A stretch of DNA of 64,000 bases from Luidia sarsii (GCA_949987565.1 OX465103.1:6887384-6951383), one strand, 5' to 3'; shown: positions 10,508-23,045, counted from the first letter of the stretch. Numbers and translations: made by a program. Notes: generated by a model from the letters alone, not told the origin.

Positions 10508-12866
10508 ATGTGGACCAGTATGGCTTTCGTGACATCACTGCTGACTCAACTCCTCTTGGAGTTCGGTCTCTTCATTCTCATCGATTCCGTCGTGAAGACC
10601 TCTCTCCGTTCCGTAATGTGAGTCTGTCGATGATATTGACCAGAGATGGTTTCTGAAACTTTTAAACTCAGCAGGTTATATTCAAAGTGATATATACAAA
10701 AATGTTGCAAACTGCTTACTGACTAAAATTACCGAAATGCAAATATAAAAATTTAGTGGGCCTGACGTTTCGATCCTAAGCAAGGACGTTTCTCAAAGGC
10801 AGAGTGGTTATATTCACACGGCAATGGCATTCTTCCTGCAAATGCTATTCTGTCGGTCCCTTCGTCTGATTGGCCAATATTGTCATTGCATCGTTTTTAA
10901 TTTATACATATTCATTTATGCTCTATACTCTGACATTATAAGTCTTTACTAATTTATTATTATGATTATTCTCTTGTATGCATAGTGGACTCTTATTGCT
11001 TCATTGTTCCCTATGATATACTGTAGTGAGTATTTGTTTGATTACAACAATCCGTTTGGTGGTCATGGGTGCTCACAGTGTAATGGCTATGCATTATTGA
11101 CATTGGATGCATCGTCTCTTGACCTTCTCAGGACTTCCTTGGAGCGATGTCGACTGTGGCTTCTGGAATCATTGGTGCTGCTTGTCCTAGCAACCTTCAT
11201 GAGCCTGTATGGCAGTGTCACCTATGTCCTCTACATCCTTGCCTTCAGCACCATGGCGTCATCCTTGCTAAACCTTGAAGACCAGGGGCAGACATCTCCT
11301 CAGCGCACAATCGACGACGCTGACGACTTTCCCCAAAGGAATCCCCAAATCGCGATCGGCTCGTTGACGCCCGTCAATGGGTTGGGACATTGCAGTCCTA
11401 TACAACCCAACCGAAGTGACTCTGAGTCAGATCCGTCATCTGTGTATAACGACGACGACTTCGCGTGGGAGAGACGTCAAAACCTCGCAACCGCTCCCGT
11501 CGTCTTGGTGAGGGACGGCGTGGCGAAATTGGCGTCGTATTTCAGAGGGAATGGACCGAGAAGATCGACATCTGTTCCGCCCGGGTTGCCCAATGACGGC
11601 ATGAACCTCTGCTTCCTGAATTCCGTCGTGCAGTGCCTCGCCCATGTGCAGTCCCACTGTGGTATCGACGAGGCTCTTCCTCAGGCGAGGCATGACTATA
11701 GATATGTGGATCTCATCCACTGCTACAATCAGTTGAGCACAAGTTGCACGACTAATCACGACGGGGCTACTGTCCTGGACACTGGTCCATTTCGGAGAGC
11801 GGCATCTAGGCTGTGTCCCGGCTTAGTCGTCGAGCCAGGCCTTCAGAAACAAACGCAACAGGATGCTGCCGAGTTCCTGACCTGGCTCTTGACAACCTTA
11901 CAGAGCGGATTGAAGACAGTCGGCTCCTCGCAGCCTCCAAATCATCTCCAGACCGATTCGGGAGTCGAGAGCTTGAGCGAAACGAATCGACAGTTGCTGA
12001 AAGAGGAGTGTCTCACCCTGTTGCAGACTTCCAAGTCGATGTACGATAGACGGTGCGTCAAGGCCGTGCAGGTGCTGTCCGATCTGGACTGGTTGGAGCA
12101 GCAATGCCGAGGAACCTCCGTCATTGATGATGTGTTCTGCGGTCAGATTATTGATCTGAGGGAAGACGGAGTCCGCGACTGCGTCTCCATCGGAATCCAA
12201 GCCTTCAGTGTCCTCCCGGTGCCCCTGTCGGGCCCGCGTCCCATCTCGGGCGTCGTCCACTTTCAGGACTGCGTCGACGACATGTGTGCCTTGACCGGAG
12301 CACTAGGCGAATCCCTGTGTGGTAGCTTCACCTCGTCTCCCATCAAACCGGACGCCGATGGGAGAAACTCTGGCGCATACGAGCCTCCGTCGCATTGTAA
12401 GCAGACTATATCGTCGTCGACGCCAACAAAGTTCGACACGCTCGGCAGCGAAGGACCAAGCCCTTGTAAGACGTCTGACTCTCGATCAAAGACTTCTCTG
12501 GGTCACCTTCCTAAGTGTCTCATCCTTCAACTGAATAGGTTTAATGAGTACGGCCACAAGGAACAGATACCGGTCAACATTCCGCTCCATGGTCTTAACC
12601 TGAGCCGGACTTTGTTTGACTGTCCAGTTTCGGGCGCGCTCGCTACAAATGAGGCAACTTTCCTCTATGACCTGGCGGCATTGTGCGTCCACAAAGGTTC
12701 AGGCAGCAGTTGCTATGGCCACTATATTGCCTACTTGATGGGCGGTGACGGTAAGTGGTATTGTATGGACGATGAACGTGTAGACAATGTCAACATGGCA
12801 TTTGAGTGTAATTCGTCTCTGGTTAGGAAGAATTCCTATCTACTATTTTATGTGAGAAGAAACTAA
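10508..12866 (+). CDS. Ubiquitin-specific protease with N-terminal membrane segments
   Basis: Two coding exons, 10508-10617 (donor gtgagt) and 11132-12866 (acceptor tctcag after a pyrimidine tract), join in phase to give 614 aa. The first exon gives MWTSMAFVTSLLTQLLLEFG. Residues about 8-26 and 44-76 are strongly hydrophobic, consistent with one or two membrane passes. A Ser/Asp-rich linker follows. The USP fold has the Cys box GLPNDGMNLCFLNS (Cys about 197), QTQQDAAEF, LPKCLILQLNRFNEYGHKEQ and the His box GHYIAY (His about 567) with WYCMDDERV and a YLLFYVRR end, so the active-site set looks intact. The usual paired CxxC zinc ribbon of USPs is not evident, only single cysteines around FCGQIIDLREDG. 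An N-terminal anchor recalls mitochondrial USP30, but sequence similarity is not enough to name it so. A longer second exon, open from 11004, is the alternative. Confidence 0.8.
10690..10805. mobile_element. Family A fragment in the USP intron
   Basis: Contains ATGTTGCAAACTGCTTACTG, AAATTTAGTGGGCCTGACG and TTTCTCAAAGGCAGAG. Directly after it (10807-10940) comes a fragment of the CAATGGCATTCTTCC element. Confidence 0.7.
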
Positions 12867-12870
12867 TAAA
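12865..12870 (+). terminator. AATAAA overlapping the USP stop codon
   Basis: The stop TAA (12864-12866) overlaps AATAAA. If used, the 3' UTR would be only about 15-30 nt. A T-run follows at 12874-12885. No other canonical AATAAA was seen close by. Confidence 0.4.
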
Positions 12871-15800
12871 TTGATTTTTTTTTTTACATATTTGGAGCTG
12901 TGATTTCATGAATGACTTTCATGTTTTAACCTGTAAGCAATTACATGTTGTTTTACATGTAGATGTATTGTAGATACAATGTTGGAATAATTTAATTTTA
13001 ATTATAGATTGCCTCTTCATCAGTACAATAATTTTTATTGACTTGATTGAACGGTTTGTGTCATGGTCACGGTGCTTGTGGTCTCAGTCAAGACAGTGTA
13101 TACTTTTTTAATATCCCTTGGTCACAGTCTTTTTGCATTAGCACCACGGTATATACCGGGGTATTTCAAAACCAGGCTTTGGTTACATTTGTACATGTAC
13201 ATGTACAAGTACTTCCCCATTATTTGCTGTTTCACAGCTAGAAAACGTTGCTGGGCTATGCAACATGGAAAACCTTAGAAGCAAAAACACCTTTAAGTCA
13301 TGACTGTAGATAAATAGATTTGCATAGAAGAAAGAATGGATTTTTCCACTGTTTTTCCAAACTATTCGTGCACAATTACATGTACATAACTATTGGCTGT
13401 TTGTTGCAGTCATTTATAAATTCAGGTCTGTAAATTGATATAAGATTGTTGCAAACGTTATGGTTTACCACATATATTTCTCATTGGGATTGTTTTTAAA
13501 CGCCTGAATTACTTTTGCGGATGCCACTGTTAAAGATTGGACTCTATTTGAAATTGTATTTTACCCTGTAATATTGTATTTAGCTTCTGAATAACTCAGT
13601 CCACTTTCAATGTGCTGAGGTGCAAAATGATAGAGCCAGAGGGCCTGATGTTCTGATTTGATAAAAATGAAGTGGACTGGTTTTCTGACTGAAAACAAGT
13701 CCTGTTAGGATGGAAACGTCAGCCCCTCTAAATTTGTGAAACTTTGCAATTTGGTCATTTTAGTCAGTAAGCAGATTGTCACCATTTCTGTGCATTACAT
13801 TTGGTTAAAAAGGTGATAAGAAAGGATTGTTTGTACTTTCATGAAATGCTCATAGGTCTGGACTTTTGGAGGAAAAACTTGCAGTTTTAAATCAGGTCTA
13901 GTTCTGATGTGCGAGTGAAGCATTGAAATAATTATGCAGTAAATTTATGACAGGCACACTCAGCAGTAGGGCCGTTTTCAAATAGAGTACTAGACTATTT
14001 AAATCAACTTGATTATTTGGAATTTTGGATTGAGATTCAAGATTAGAATCGCGATTCCAACTCCACTTTTTGTTTGTGTGTGGACACAATAAACCCGATT
14101 ATTAGTGGGATTTGATTGAATCGTGATTCGGTCTCTATGACCACAGGTGCTAACCACAATCGGCTCGCGATTTTTTGGAATCGCGATTTTTTGGCCCGTG
14201 TGAACACGAGCAAAAAAACGGTTTTTCAAATCGTGATTTAAATTGCGATTATTTGGACTGGAAATTTAACCCATTCACCCAAATAAGGGAAAAAACAAGA
14301 ATCTGGGTTCCTCTGAATGTAATAAATCCAGACTTATTTGCCTGACGTAAAATGGACCAAAATAGTTTGGAAAAAAATTAATATGTTTTCTTTGATTGAC
14401 ATTTTGACATTTCATTTTTGGCATAAACAACTTCTCATCTGGGCACGGATTTCCACACGAAAGCACAAATAATGCAGCTGCCTTCCTGACCTTAGGCTTT
14501 TGTGTAATGCTTGAACTGAAATATCCACACACCACCGAGTGCTTAGAGGGTTGCTGCTGACAAATATGGATCATTACTCAAGCATATAAAAGCTGGTTTG
14601 CAGATCTGATCCCCAAGGCTGTAGGTCCCCACAGTACAGGAAGTGTATTATTAACAATGGGCCATTATACATTACCTGCCCGTGCGCTGCGCTTAGGAGA
14701 CTGGGGTATTCTGCAGATTTTATTTTGGTGCTATCACAACCACACGACCTCAGCCTTGTACAACCAACTCGATATTGAGTCCATCCCTTGTTTTAGTTTT
14801 ATGAAATCTTACCGGTGTGCCACTAGCCACGTTTGGAGAGGCCACTTTATGCAGGTTTTTGGAGGTGAGTACATGCTTCATCGGTTCGTGTACTTTTACT
14901 TGGGTGCAAACGCTTCCAGAATCTATTATAAAAGTAAACTTTGCATGCAAAAGTTTAGACACAGGCATGTTGAACAATGCTTGCGCAGCCAACCTGTGAC
15001 TTTCAAATACATGTACATGTAGGCCTAGTTTGTTTTATCATAGGCACCTCTGGTCTTGAGTTTGGGTACATCTGCATGAAGGTTGCACCCGGGTTTGTCA
15101 AAACTTTCATTTCAAAAGTTAGAGGGCGCAACGTTAGTCGATCATAGCAGGGCCTTTTTCAAAGGGAAGGCTTTTATTTGAAAGATAAATCATACCTCAC
15201 TTTCAACTGTTTCTGGTGTTGGTAGCTGCTAGCTGGTAACATGATAGTGTGTATTGAAAATGTTAGTCCCGCAGTCATCGATTAATACAGATCGTGATGT
15301 ACCACATGCATGGGGATTGTGTGTTCTTGAGTAAGGTTTAGCAAAGCCGATTTCATTAAGCGTTTTTAATGCTGCAGCCAGGATTGCGGTAGCCTGTATG
15401 CTCGTTAAGCATAATCTCTTGGCGGGAAGATCTCTCTTGGATCCTCATCCTGTGGGAAAATGGCAGAGCTGTAACCATGTCAAGTCTTGCGTCAATTTGT
15501 TTCTAAGTCAAGTCAAGTCTCGATTCAATTTGTTTCCAAGTCAAGTCTCGATTCAATTTGTTTCCAAGTCATTTCTCGATTCAATTTGTTTCCAAGTCGA
15601 GTCTCGATTCAATTTTTTTCGAAGTCAAGTCTCGATTCAATTTGTATCCAAGTCAAGTCTCGGTTCAATTTGTTTCCAAGTCAAGTCTCGATTCAATTTG
15701 TTTCCAAGTCAAGTCTTGCGTCAATTTGTTTCTAAGTCAAGTCTCGATTCAATTTGTTTCCAAGTCGAGTCTCGATTCAATTTGTTTCCAAGTCGAGTCT

Positions 15801-16341
15801 CGATTCAATTTTTTTCGAAGTCAAGTCTCGATTCAATTTGTATCCAAGTCAAGTCTCGATTCAATTTGTTTCCAAGTCGAGTCTCGATTTTAATTTTTTT
15901 CGAAGTCAAGTCTCGATTCAATTTGTATCCAAGTCAAGTCTCGATTCAATTTGTTTCCAAGTCAAGTCTCGATTCAATTTGTTTCCAAGTCAAGTCTCGA
16001 TTCAATTTGTTTGCAAGTCAAGTCTCGGTTCAATTTTTGAAAATAATAGACAATCCATGAAAAGGAAAGTGACACATTGCATTATTTTCTTCATTTTGGT
16101 ATAAACAATATTATTTGTTAGCTTGCCTATGCCATGAACGGTTTCAACAGACGGTTTAAAAAAAATCATCAATAAAAAAATCATCACTTTCGGCAATCGT
16201 CTTTGACTTTTACCAGCTTTAAACAACATGGTGTCACCTCAAACCTTCCACTTAGTAACTTCAAGTGTCCATTCCCTCGTTTTCCCATGCAGCACAATAT
16301 TTTTTTTCATATTAGAGAGATTGTCTGCGTGATGCTCTAAG
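12867..16341. other. Intergenic region between USP and KLHL12
   Basis: No gene is supported. Contents: a degraded family A piece at 13600-13785 (AGGATGGAAACGTCAG, AGTCAGTAAGCAG), an A/T-rich stretch with repeated AATCGCGATT words at 13990-14260 that looks like a decayed MITE, and the minisatellite at 15487-16035. The 5' UTR of KLHL12 should lie in the last few hundred bases. The frame over 14657-15022 has no homology. Confidence 0.5.
15487..16035. repeat. 28-bp minisatellite, about 19-20 copies
   Basis: The unit reads CTCGATTCAATTTGTTTCCA followed by AGTCAAGT, with variants (GTATCCAAG, TTTTTCGAAG, CTTGCGTCAA). Since 28 is not a multiple of three and the unit lacks stops on this strand, all three frames stay open and create three spurious proteins of 80-220 aa with SRFNLFPSQV-type repeats. 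Confidence 0.95.
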
Positions 16342-19300
16342 ATGTCCTCGGATGTTGGTGAGGGTGCTAAGCTCCATTGCCTGACGGGAGGCCACGGCAG
16401 GGCCATGCTGCAGACGCTGAACAGCCTCAGGAAAGGCTCGGTTCTCTGCGATGTCAACCTTGTCGTCGAAGGAAGCCGCTTTCCCGCCCACCGCGTGATC
16501 CTCGCTGCATGCAGCCAGTACTTTTGTGCAATGTTTACCAATGAAGTGAGTTTGTAATGCATATTCATGAACACCGTATTCTGATTGGCCTACGTCAGAG
16601 TATAGAATACACGAATATGCATATCAAATATGATGCAATGACAATTCCAATCAGACTAAGGGACCGGCAGCGTACCGCGTTGCATCTTATAATAGGCCTA
16701 ACTTTTAGTTATTGTTATCTTATTTCAGATGAGCGAACACACTCAATCCGATGTGGAACTCCAGGGTTTGAAATGCAACACGATGGAAACCCTTCTAGAA
16801 TTCATATACACAGAGACAGTGGAAGTAACCGTGGAAAACGTTCAAGAATTACTTCCATCATCCTGCCTCTTACAGCTTAAAGGTAAAGTCGATCATCATT
16901 TGATTTAATATAGGAAGGTTTGCGGTGAACACCATGTATCAGGTCTCTTAAAGGAAGAGGTATGGTTCTGAAAAGAACCTGAGGGTAACTCTAGGGTAAC
17001 TCTGAGGGTTCTTTTCAGAACCATACCTCTTCCTTTAAGAGACCTGATACATGGTGTTCACCGCAAACCTTCCTATATTGATTCACCCACCATGCAAAGC
17101 CTTAAGTCTCATTTATCATCTGATTTATTTTTAGTCTTGAGCAAGCAAACAGTCCCCGTTGTCCTCTCTCGGTCCCTTATACTATTATCCTATTTGTTTT
17201 GTCCCTGTCTGTCTGAAAGGTACTGTTAGGATCGAAACGTCAGTCCCTCCTAATGTTTGATAATTATTTTGCTTATGGCCATTTTAGACAATAAGCAGTT
17301 TGCAACATTTTTGCAGATAACATTTTTCTTTTTGGGTCAAACATTTTAATACGGTTGATGTCCATGCATTCAGTCATAATCATTTCGAGAAACCATGAAT
17401 TTCCATCAATAAAGACGAATTTCTTTTGCGAGCTTCACCTTGCCACCTCTGCCAGCAAAATGTTTGAATAGTTTCTCCATAAGGCATTTTAATTTCCGAT
17501 GAAAGAGATCACTACATGAAATTTGATATATCTCAATAATGGAAAGTGCTATACAGAGGTCAAACTTGCATCAAAATAGAGCTTATTTCATGCTCTGTAT
17601 GTCTATGGATATAACTTAAGATATTTTCTTTTAGACTTCAGAGCCAGCCACAAATCTTCTTGAACTCTTTCTTCAGGAGTGGAGGACGCTTGCTGCTCCT
17701 TTCTGACGAAGCAACTGGATCCTTCCAACTGCCTTGGAATCACCAAGTTCGCGGAGACTCACGGCTGCCTGGGGCTACACAGTGCGGCCGAGACCTACTG
17801 CTCGCGGCACTTCCTGGAAGTCATCAAACACGAGGAGTTCCTCAATCTTGATGTGGAGGAGGTGGCCAAGATGATCAAGGGAGACGACCTGGAGGTGAGT
17901 GTCTTAAAACTGAAACATATCACACTGCAAGCACAGCTTATCAATTATTAGGTTTCGAAATGAGTAGGCCTACATGGTTTTCATCTTACAAATTTTATCA
18001 AAGGTTTAAACAAAGTGCAAAGTCTACTTGACTATTTGGGAATACCTCCATCTAAGGGCTTGATAGCTCAGATGCTTAGAGCGCTGGTACTCAAAATTAA
18101 AGTAGAGGTCTCGGGTTCAAGCCCACATTTCCCCCAAGTGTAAACCTTATTCAAAATCCAATTCCAGATTTGAAGACTTTTGTAATTGCGTGATTTCAAG
18201 AAATTTACATTCTTTATTTAACAAAGGTCAGCGGCAGTTAATGGTTGCATTGCTTCTGACTGCATGGCGCCCCGCCCTGGCAAAGACTAGTTGACTATTT
18301 GGGAGGGTCACCATCTAAGGGCTGGATAGCTCATAACTGCATGGCGCCCCGCCCTGGCAAAGACTAGTTGACTATTTGGGAGGGTCACCATCTAAGGGCT
18401 GGATAGCTCATAACTGCATGGCGCCCCGCCCTGGCAAAGACTAGTTGACTATTTGGGAGGGTCACCATCTAAGGGCTGGATAGCTTCTGACTGCATGGTG
18501 CCCCGGCCCTGGCAAAGACTAGTTGACTACTTGGGAGGATCACCATCTAAGGGCTGGATAGCTTCTGACTGCATGGTGCCCCGGCCCTGGCAAAGACTAG
18601 TTTACTATTTGGGAGGATCACCATCTAAGGGCTGGATAGCTCAGATGGAAGAGCTTAAATGGTGAAAACATTTTATTTATAATGACTCCAGGTAGAGTGC
18701 GAAGAATCTGTCTACGAGGCCATTATTAACTGGGTTGAGCACAAGGAGGAGAGGGCGGGGCAGTTACGTGAACTACTCCAACACGTCCGTATCCCTCTCA
18801 TGAGTCCTAGGTACATCACCGACGTCATTGATAAACAGGTGAGATCGCCAATTAGGATACCATGTTTCAAAGGTATAGAGAATCATGGTATACACGTATA
18901 CTCTGGGTTGAAAAGGGATACAAAACAATGTAGGCCTACGTTTCTTTCATGAGATGCTCATAGCTCTTGACTTACAGTTTACTGTTTGCTTATAGCTGAA
19001 ATGAACGCTTTGGCTGGCCACTGATTTTGTGAAATTTGATAGTGGTATTGACGGTAGGTTCCTCTGAAAACTACACACCCAAAACCCCAAGAAATAGGAA
19101 AATAGATAGAAATGAAGAAATACATGACCATTTTAAAATCTTTTTATTTCAATTTAGATTCGTGAATTTTACACCGCAATACTAATCATTGTTTATAATA
19201 TTTCACTGTCCTCGTAACTCTACAGCCACTCATCAGACAAAGTCTTGACTGCAGAGATCTTGTAGATGATGCCAAAAAGTTTCATCTTCGGCCGGATTGT

Positions 19301-22300
19301 AGGGCCGAACTGACCGGCCCCACCTACCAGCCACGAAATGGTCAGCACTTGGCTCGACTCTTTCTTTGGATAAAATGATCGTGTTGGGACATTGCACTCA
19401 TTAAAACGTTGGATATACATATAACAAAAAATCGCCCCCTCCGCTAAAGGCTCGGAAACCCGTATATATGGTTTTGAAAAGAACCTTAGTGACAACTCGA
19501 CGTTCCGGCCAGAATATTATGCTCTGATGACGGGCAGAGCATACTGGCCCGAAACGTCGAGTTGTCGATCAGGTTCTTTTCAGAACCCTATCTTTATAAG
19601 ATACCCTATAACTATGCATGGTGTCACCGCCAACCCTCCTATATCAAGATGGCCTGGTATTTCGACACTAGCAGAATCTTTCTCGTGGTGTGAAACATTG
19701 TTATTTGAATGTCCTAGCTAGCCTACTAGGATAACAACGGCAGGCCCTCTATTTCTTAGAATTTCGTTTATGATAACCATTCCGATGTTTAACATTCTTG
19801 CATGATGAACTGAATTTCTCCTTGTGACAGTATTATGTTTACCTTTCTTCTCTTGTCACTTTGTCGTGAAGGTGGTGATGAGAGACTCGTCGTGATTGGT
19901 GGATTCGGAAGCCAACAAGAACCGCTGTCAATCGTTGAAGAATATAACCCCAAAACAAAGCAGTGGAATTCCTTACCAGTAAGTTTGCAAAAATGGTCCA
20001 AAGAGTTTGCACGAAATTGTCAGAGTAAAGACTGTTCATGAATATGCATAAATCAGCAGCAATTACCTCCAGGAAGAATACCGTTGCCGGGTGAATATAC
20101 ACTTTCGTATTTTGGATGTTATCACCCTAGGACCTCAGCAGGCGAAGACGCTATCTAGCCGCAGTCATGCACGAGGCTCGCGTGTATGTCATAGGAGGGT
20201 ACGACGGGACCACCAGACTCAACTTGGTCGAATGTCTCAAGTTCACTGAGGGTGAACCGTCGTGGGCGTCTCTCGCTCCCCTGAATTCCAAGAGGGGGCT
20301 CCCGGGGGCTGCTGTACTGAGTGGTGAGTTTTTGAAAATATCTTTGTGATTCGCTCATTATAGTTGCCGTATCCCATGCACGCCCATTTATCAGGTCTTG
20401 TAACTATATTCCAGATTGTATAGATTGGACCATCTCTCTCAATGTTGATGTCCTTAGCCAGTTAGATTTTTTGCTAATTACCCCCAGAAAAGAAAACCCA
20501 TAATGTGCAGCCGTCTAAGCCGTATTTCTGCAAGAATTTTGGGAAGGACCCCTCCACTTCTACAATCAAATAGGGCCACATTTAAAGCCAGATATTTTCC
20601 AAATTACATACGAAATTGAACTGTAAAGCCCAAGGTTGTCTTAAGTCTCACTTATTCTATAATATATAAATTAATTAGCCTCCAAAGATCCCGCACTTTA
20701 TGATAATCAGCTCGGCGGAGCCATCTTGGATGGAATTAGTGTGCTGCAACCGTATAGATTTGCTTTCATCGTCGGACTTTGTTTTTCAGATAGTATTTAT
20801 GCTGCCGGAGGCTTCGACGGGAGTACGCGTCTGAAGTCTGTCGAGTGTTACGACCCTCACATTGACCGCTGGACATTGATGCCAGACATGAAGGCCGGTC
20901 GCGAAGGGGCGGGCCTGGCCGTGTCCAATGCTGCCCTCTACGTCATCGGCGGCTACGACGGCGGCAGCATACTGGACTCCGTGGAGATGTACGACCGTGG
21001 CAGCGGCCAGTGGTCTCTCGTGGCTCCCTTGAACATCAGGAGATCAGGTACGAGATGGTCAGTCTCATCTGCAACGTTCACTCCGAGTTTGAGCTCGACC
21101 TCGGCCTCATTAAAATGCTACGGCAAGACCCGTTGGCCTCCTCCGATCCAGTCCACCATCGGCTGGCCTTTCAGGAGTCGTTGATATCGCCTGTCAGTCA
21201 AGAGTGGCGCCTATATAATATTCCAAGTGTTCACCTGGACCTCAGTCTCGCTATGTCACTCCATTGCATTGCCAGAGGCCGCTGTACATCATAGACTCAT
21301 TTATATCCTATATACAGGTGCAGGAGTTGCTACCATCAATGACATGATCTACGTCTTTGGCGGTTTCAACGGCTCCCACCACTTACCCTCGGCCGAGTGT
21401 TACAACCCCAGGACCAACTCCTGGTCGCACATCCCCAGCATGACGACGTCCAGGTGCTACGTCGGTGCTGTGGCAACGCGAGGCAATCTGTGCGCAGTCG
21501 GTGGGTGAGTATCCACGAATTGAGTCGTGAATTTTTAAGTTGGCACTTCTTGTCCACAAAGCACTTAACGAGCTCCGACCTACATTTCCTATTTACTTCA
21601 AGCTTATACTCCCTTAACAAATCTACGATCCAGAAACGTGCTACTTCTCAAGTAAGGAACACAAGACTGGGCACTCTTGAAGTGACAGGTCCTTGTCTGT
21701 GGCAGCTCCTTACATCTTGAACTCACCACCTCTCCAACTTAGATCTTGTTCTTGTCCTACCAAATTCAAATCGCTACTAAAAGCACATCTATCAAGAAGA
21801 ACTAATTTGTTCTTCTATATTACTCTGATCATAGGCCTACTTCTTGTCTTTAGGTTTAGTGCGCCTTGAACACCAAGTAAGGTGGATATATGTGCACATT
21901 ATAAGTCTTTACTATAATTATTATTATCATTTTATCAGAAAGGAGTTTTCAGGGAGTTGCTGGTGCGAACTGCAATGTGTGTTCGGTTTACCTCTCTCTA
22001 TTATACCTCGGTCATCACCCCATGGTCGTTTTGACGTCACAACCCCATCTTACTCAAACCATAGAGGGCGGTGGTTCCTCCTACCTCCATGCTCAAACCG
22101 AAAAGAGCTGGGTCACTGGGAAATGCATGGCGTATTAATTTGGGAAAGCTAACCGAACGCTCATAGAAGATTCGCTTTTTCAAAATTTGATCGAGGACAT
22201 GGACAAAGACAATAACACCGCTTTTCAATAAGATGACCTATATCTGCCAACGATGTCTGTGCCCACAGTTAGGCAGAATGATTGCATCTTGTGATCTGAA

Positions 22301-22491
22301 CTGAAGTTCGGGCTTTATAGACACTTCTCACTTACCACAGGTATGATGGACGGAACCTTCTGAACACCATCGAAACCTACAGTCCCGTAGACGACCGCTG
22401 GATCACCGCGAGCAACACTATGGCTCAGAGGCGGTGCGATGCCGGAGTTACCAAGTTACGTATGAGTGATCCTAGGCTAGACCTAAACTAG
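16342..22491 (+). CDS. KLHL12: Kelch-like protein 12, complete, 10 exons
   Basis: KLHL12 is a substrate adaptor for CUL3 ubiquitin ligases. In vertebrates it acts on Dishevelled and on SEC31 in COPII coat assembly. Exons are 16342-16545, 16729-16882, 17677-17894, 18692-18838, 19226-19340, 19872-19978, 20131-20323, 20790-21047, 21318-21504 and 22341-22491. They total 1734 nt (577 aa; vertebrate KLHL12 is about 568), and every phase matches. The BTB domain (about 20-130) has [20 protein letters not shown] and [19 protein letters not shown] (about 135-235) has [20 protein letters not shown] and [11 protein letters not shown]. The kelch propeller follows, with [59 protein letters not shown] and [20 protein letters not shown]. 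The last exon ends [13 protein letters not shown] plus a short tail. The weakest splice site is the gtcagc donor at 19341. Confidence 0.97.
16907..17079. mobile_element. Family B fold-back, near-perfect 73-bp arms, in KLHL12 intron 2
   Basis: The left arm begins AATATAGGAAGGTTTGCGGT and the right arm is its reverse complement with about one mismatch. The loop is a short duplication of GGGTAACTCT. It is the shortest and cleanest family B copy, and lacks the CGAAACGTCGAG core found in longer ones. Confidence 0.9.
17215..17325. mobile_element. Family A right-end fragment in KLHL12 intron 2
   Basis: Contains GTTAGGATCGAAACGTCAGT, CCATTTTAGACAATAAGCAG and TTTGCAACATTTTTGCAG. Confidence 0.7.
18005..18180 (+). 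mobile_element. SINE-1 copy in KLHL12 intron 3
   Basis: Forward tRNA-like unit with GATAGCTCAGATGCTTAGAG, an enlarged anticodon region (AAAATTAAAGTAGAGG) and box B GGGTTCAAGCCC. Confidence 0.7.
18230..18655 (+). repeat. 77-bp tandem array of SINE-1 leader segments
   Basis: Five units start at 18260, 18337, 18414, 18491 and 18569. Each holds CTGCATGG(C/T)GCCCCG, GGCAAAGACTAGTTGACTA and GGGCTGGATAGCT, so each is a slice of SINE-1 ending inside box A. The last unit runs on into GATGGAAGAGC. It is in KLHL12 intron 3, just before the exon at 18692. Confidence 0.9.
19430..19650. mobile_element. Family B fold-back in KLHL12 intron 5
   Basis: The inner arms GACAACTCGACGTTCCGGCC and CCCGAAACGTCGAGTTGTC are inverted, bounded by TTTTGAAAAGAACC and GGTTCTTTTCAGAACC. 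The right end is GGTGTCACCGCCAACCCTCC. Confidence 0.8.
20462..20748 (-). repeat. Repeat D, copy 1, in KLHL12 intron 7
   Basis: A segment of about 280 bp whose reverse complement recurs at 31948-32235. Shared words include GGAC/TCCCCTCCACTTCTAC, AAATAGGGC and CAGCTCGGCGGAGCCATCTT. It ends about 40 bases before the exon at 20790. Confidence 0.8.
21535..21935 (+). pseudogene. Decayed non-LTR retrotransposon 3' end in KLHL12 intron 9
   Basis: In shifting frames it shows the usual end of a LINE reverse-transcriptase [15 protein letters not shown], then [19 protein letters not shown] and [32 protein letters not shown] tail and TATTATTATC tract follow. There are several stops and frame changes. The family assignment rests on the pattern only. 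Confidence 0.6.
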
Positions 22492-23045
22492 AAGGTCCCA
22501 AAGTGGATTTCGTCAAAATTAGTTGCCTAAAATAATTTACTTGACCTTTCTCAAAGTCAAAATTGGAAGCTTCTGTCGTTGAACTACCTGAAAGTGATTT
22601 TACTGAGGTCATCATGTATTTTGTTGGTTCCCATATTTTGGTACAGCGAATGCCGTCCTGTCAGTTTTAGAGACGGCTCAATCTTCAGAAGGTCTTAGGC
22701 CTTATACTTACACTCACCGAAAGCAAGACAAAGCGTTTAAATTATTATGATGTAATAATTATAACTACCATACAATACACCCTATAATGACTCTAATGAC
22801 TGTTTTCTACATGACAGAAAAAGATAAATATGCAGACACTGAGGTATTTGACAAACAAACTCACTTTTCACTTGTGTTATTGTTAATTCGGATCGAATAG
22901 TATGCGCACTGCATCTGCCTTCGAGCGTAGTATTATGGTTTGAGTATTATCTCAAAAAATATTCACTTAAATCAAAAGGTTATCTTTTAAAAGCCAATCA
23001 ATTTTTTTGAAATAGTACATGTATACAGTATTTACTTGATTGCCG

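Noticed and set aside
15398..16104. Overlapping plus-strand frames up to 220 codons
   Set aside because: Products of the 28-bp minisatellite, which is open in all three frames.
18230..18655. Regular repeats resembling a CRISPR array
   Set aside because: Units are contiguous 77-bp tandem copies of a SINE segment with no unique spacers, in an intron of an animal gene.
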